A stretch of 64,000 bases of DNA from JB111 sp049856175 (lineage in GTDB: Bacteria; Actinomycetota; Actinomycetes; Actinomycetales; Actinomycetaceae), in the NCBI RefSeq assembly GCF_049856175.1, contig NZ_JBNDNA010000001.1:62001-126000 (forward strand), read 5' to 3'. The position numbers were made by a program, and so were the translations under genes. Each line of letters opens with the position of its first letter. The first letter of the stretch is position 1. The notes below the pieces were generated by a model. The model did no database searches. It saw only the letters and a program-made list of their open reading frames with translations, and was not told where the DNA came from. Below are positions 61,664-64,000 of this stretch, piece after piece.

Positions 61664-61993
61664 TCAGCCGGGTATCGAGCCCAGCGCCTCGTCGATCGCG
61701 GCGAGCAGGCGCGGCTTGGTCTGGGCGCCGACGAGGACGCCCGCGCCCTCCTCGCGGATCCGCAGGTGGTAGGTCGGGATCGTACGCACGCCCCAGCGCT
61801 CGGCGATGCCCGGATGCTCGGCGGTGTCGACCGACACCACCGTGACGTCGGGGCGCATGCCGGCGACCTCCTCGAGGACGGGTGCCATCAGACGGCACGG
61901 GCCGCACCACTCGGCCCAGAAGTCGACGACGACGAGCCCGCCGGAGCCGAGGACCTCCTCGAGGCCCTCGGCGTCGACGGGCGTGACGTGCAC
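61664..61993 (-). CDS. trxA: Thioredoxin
   Basis: A 109-residue thioredoxin: VVVDFWAEWCGPCRLMAPVLEEVA with redox cysteines C30 and C33, the cis-proline in VRTIPTYHL, and a C-terminal helix LLAAIDEALGS. The short start VHVTPVDAEGL from GTG 61993 lies 4 bp after the trxB stop, so translation is coupled. It is reduced by TrxB encoded just upstream and itself reduces ribonucleotide reductase, peroxiredoxins and others. Confidence 0.93.
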   Translation of the reverse strand: MHVTPVDAEGLEEVLGSGGLVVVDFWAEWCGPCRLMAPVLEEVAGMRPDVTVVSVDTAEHPGIAERWGVRTIPTYHLRIREEGAGVLVGAQTKPRLLAAIDEALGSIPG

Positions 61994-61997
61994 GGTC

Positions 61998-63047
61998 TCA
62001 GCCGGCGACGGGCGTGGGCGACCCGACCGCCTGCGCGGCCGGCTCCGCGTCCGTGACGACGGCCGCCTCGACCTCGGGTGCGCCCGGAGACACGGTGCCG
62101 TGGGCGAGGTCCGCGAGGTACCGCTCGGCGTCCAGGGCGGCCGAGCAACCGGTGCCTGCGGCCGTGATCGCCTGGCGGTAGACGTGGTCGACGGCGTCGC
62201 CGCAGGCGAAGACACCCGGCAGGTTGGTGGCGGTCGTCGGGTGCTCGACGACGATGTAGCCGTCCTTGTCGAGCTCGACCTGCCCGGCGACGACGCCGGT
62301 GCGCGGCAGGTGGCCGATCGCGACGAACATGCCGGTCACCGGCAGCTCGCGCTCCTCGCCGCTCACGGTGTCGCGCAGCGTGAGGGACTCCAGGCGCTGC
62401 TCGCCGTTGATGGCGGCCACCTCCGAGCTCCAGGCCATCTGGATCTTCGGGTCGGCGAGCACGCGGTCGGCCATGACCTTCGAGGCCCGCAGCTCGTCGC
62501 GGCGGTGGATCATCGTCACCTTGTCGGCGAACTTGGTGAGGAACAGGGCCTCGGTCGCGGCCGAGTCGCCGCCGCCGACCACGGCGATGTGCTGCTGCTT
62601 GAAGAAGAAGCCGTCGCAGGTGGCGCAGTAGGACACCCCTCGGCCCGACATCTCGTCCTCCTTGTCGAGACCGATGTGCTTGTACGCACTGCCGAGCGCA
62701 AGGATCACCGACCGCGCCCGGTAGGTCGCGTCGTCGGTGGTGAGGACCTTGATGTCGCCGGTGAGGTCGGCGGAGACGACGTCCTCGTAGAGGACCTCGG
62801 CGCCGAACCGCTCGGCCTGCGCCTGCATCTTCTCCATGAGGTCGGGACCCATGACGCCCTCGGGGAACCCGGGGAAGTTCTCGACCTCGGTGGTCGTCAT
62901 CAGCGCACCGCCGGCGTCGATCTGCCCGGCGATGACGAGGGGGCTGAGGTCGGCGCGCGCGGCGTAGATCGCGGCCGTCCAGCCGGCGGGGCCGGAGCCC
63001 ACCACCACGACGTCGTGGATCTTCTCGGCGGCGGTGGTGTCGGTCAT
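61998..63047 (-). CDS. trxB: Thioredoxin-disulfide reductase
   Basis: A 349-residue FAD/NADPH enzyme. FAD motif VVVVGSGPAGWTAAIYAARADL, redox pair C141-A-T-C144 (GVSYCATCDG), NADPH motif IAVVGGGDSAATEALFLTK with HRRDELRASK, and the FAD ring contact GVFACGDAVDHVYRQAITAAGTG. The C-terminus has an extra 30-residue Ala/Pro/Val tail. ATG 63047 after GAGGAGAG. Operon with trxA downstream. Confidence 0.97.
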   Translation of the reverse strand: MTDTTAAEKIHDVVVVGSGPAGWTAAIYAARADLSPLVIAGQIDAGGALMTTTEVENFPGFPEGVMGPDLMEKMQAQAERFGAEVLYEDVVSADLTGDIKVLTTDDATYRARSVILALGSAYKHIGLDKEDEMSGRGVSYCATCDGFFFKQQHIAVVGGGDSAATEALFLTKFADKVTMIHRRDELRASKVMADRVLADPKIQMAWSSEVAAINGEQRLESLTLRDTVSGEERELPVTGMFVAIGHLPRTGVVAGQVELDKDGYIVVEHPTTATNLPGVFACGDAVDHVYRQAITAAGTGCSAALDAERYLADLAHGTVSPGAPEVEAAVVTDAEPAAQAVGSPTPVAG

Positions 63048-63136
63048 GGACTCTCCTCGGACGTATTCGGTGGGTGCTGCCGGGTGAACAGCGGGCCGCG
63101 GCGGGTTGTTCCGGGCCACCTCGGCGGTGTGCCCTG

Positions 63137-64000
63137 CTACTGGACGGTGATCTCGGCGATCTCCGCCCGGTTGGCGCCGTCGGTGCCCGCGGTCGGCAGC
63201 TCGGTGATCCAGACGATGAGGTGGGCGGTCGTGACCGGCGAGTCCCACGTGAACGTGGTCTCCCCGGCCTCGAGGGGGCCCTCGGCGAGCAGCTCGCCCT
63301 CGCCGGGCGTGGCCGGGTCGGAGATGCGGATCTCCACGTTGCCGCCCTCGCCGTCGGCGAAGGTGTCGATCGTCAGTCCGCCGACGGTACTGATCTCCTC
63401 GAGCCACACGAGCAGCCCCGTGCCGGACTTCACACCGAAGTCGGGCGACTGGTAGGACAGCGAGCGCCAGTAGGTGTCGACGTCGCCGTCGGCGGCCAGC
63501 TCGGCGGTGTCGGCGTTGTCCGTGCCGCCGCCCTCGGGGTCGACGAGCTCGGTGCGCGAGAGCACGGGGGCCGGCAGGTCGGAGGCCTCGGCGGTCGGCT
63601 CGTCCGTCGTGCTCTCCTCGACCGGGTCGGGCGTCACCACGGGCGGGTCCTCGCTGGGCAGCTCGACGGCAGTGGTCGGCGTGAGCAGCGTCCGGACGGC
63701 CAGCCAGGCGCAGATCACGACGACGACGAGGAACAGGACGACGACCCACGGCATCGGGTCGATCGTGTGGCGGCTGACCTCGCGCCCGGGAACGCGGTCG
63801 TCCATGAGCGAGCGGTCGTCCCGGGCGTCCAGGCTGCCGGTGGGGCGGTAGCCCACGGGCGGCGCCTGCCCCGTGCGCTGGTCGGCACCCGCGGCCGACG
63901 ACCGGCCTCGGGCGTCGACCGGTACCCGGCGGACGGGCTCGTCGATCGCGGGCTGCGAACCCGAGCCGGACGTGCCGTAGGGGACGTCGAGCGGCTGCTC
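63137..64000 (-). CDS. Membrane protein with extracellular discoidin-like domain, 5' end outside the window
   Basis: The frame is open to the right edge, so the N-terminus is missing. Visible are a Gly/Ser/Pro-rich cytoplasmic segment, one helix (PWVVVLFLVVVVICAWLAVRTLL), a Thr/Pro/Glu linker, and a beta-rich C-terminal domain (ADGDVDTYWRSLSYQSPDFG, GLLVWLEEISTVGGLTIDTF, TTAHLIVWITELP) like the F5/8-type discoidin fold. In many actinobacteria a protein of this shape lies between trxB and murJ and carries an N-terminal protein-kinase-like domain (the FhaA-binding MviN region). That identity would need the missing 5' part. Confidence 0.75.
   Translation of the reverse strand, partial: EQPLDVPYGTSGSGSQPAIDEPVRRVPVDARGRSSAAGADQRTGQAPPVGYRPTGSLDARDDRSLMDDRVPGREVSRHTIDPMPWVVVLFLVVVVICAWLAVRTLLTPTTAVELPSEDPPVVTPDPVEESTTDEPTAEASDLPAPVLSRTELVDPEGGGTDNADTAELAADGDVDTYWRSLSYQSPDFGVKSGTGLLVWLEEISTVGGLTIDTFADGEGGNVEIRISDPATPGEGELLAEGPLEAGETTFTWDSPVTTAHLIVWITELPTAGTDGANRAEIAEITVQ

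Overview
The window is a very GC-rich, densely coding chromosomal segment from an actinomycete. It carries the replication-origin neighbourhood, and the gene set and order point to the order Micrococcales (a Cellulomonadaceae/Promicromonosporaceae-like genome is my inference from gene content; the species cannot be told). The markers are DnaA boxes of the TTGTCCACA type, the order fhaA-fhaB-pstP-rodA-pbpA-pknA-pknB, crgA, a class E sortase, a DUF3566 protein after gyrA, a DLW-39-like peptide between tRNA-Ala and tRNA-Ile, and a parS/parAB block. No rRNA, IS element, prophage or CRISPR array was found.

Layout. 1-5.9 kb: accessory genes on the minus strand (partial ABC1 kinase, FAD amine oxidase, ankyrin protein, unknown protein, DUF429 protein, methyltransferase), then tRNA-Leu with a textbook terminator. 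6.3-12.2 kb: phosphoketolase, a frameshifted DUF5979 cell-surface protein, and a LuxR-type regulator with a P-loop. 12.5-21.4 kb (+): the cell-division/cell-wall signalling operon of FHA proteins, PP2C phosphatase, SEDS glycosyltransferase, class B PBP and two Ser/Thr kinases. 21.5-26 kb: glutamine amidotransferase, small membrane protein, class E sortase, DUF881, crgA, rhomboid protease and cyclophilin, separated by unusual short repeats. 26.3-38 kb: accessory metabolism (LLM flavin oxidoreductase, ferredoxin, cupins, VOC protein), a three-gene cluster resembling type VII secretion substrates, and an ABC-2 transporter under a TetR regulator with a clear operator. 38-49 kb: tRNA-Ala, tRNA-Ile, gyrA, gyrB, DUF721, recF, gnd and dnaN, all on the minus strand. 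49.1-49.5 kb: the probable oriC between dnaN and dnaA. 51.4-59.1 kb (+): rpmH-rnpA-yidD-yidC-khpB-rsmG, a 1.8-kb mostly non-coding stretch with five parS sites, then parA-parB. 59.1-64 kb (-): Ddl-like ligase, aminotransferase, trxA, trxB and a partial membrane protein.

The core genes form one functional picture: origin firing and topology (dnaA, dnaN, recF, gyrAB), origin segregation (parABS), and phosphorylation-controlled septal/lateral wall synthesis (Pkn/PstP/Fha with RodA-PbpA and CrgA). The least explained items are (1) the orphan WXG/EspC-like cluster at 31.2-33.1 kb, (2) a GACGAATGACA motif that forms an inverted repeat inside oriC and recurs in a direct repeat near crgA, (3) a palindrome of DnaA boxes in front of gyrB, and (4) two unrelated neighbouring proteins ending in the same nine residues written with different codons.
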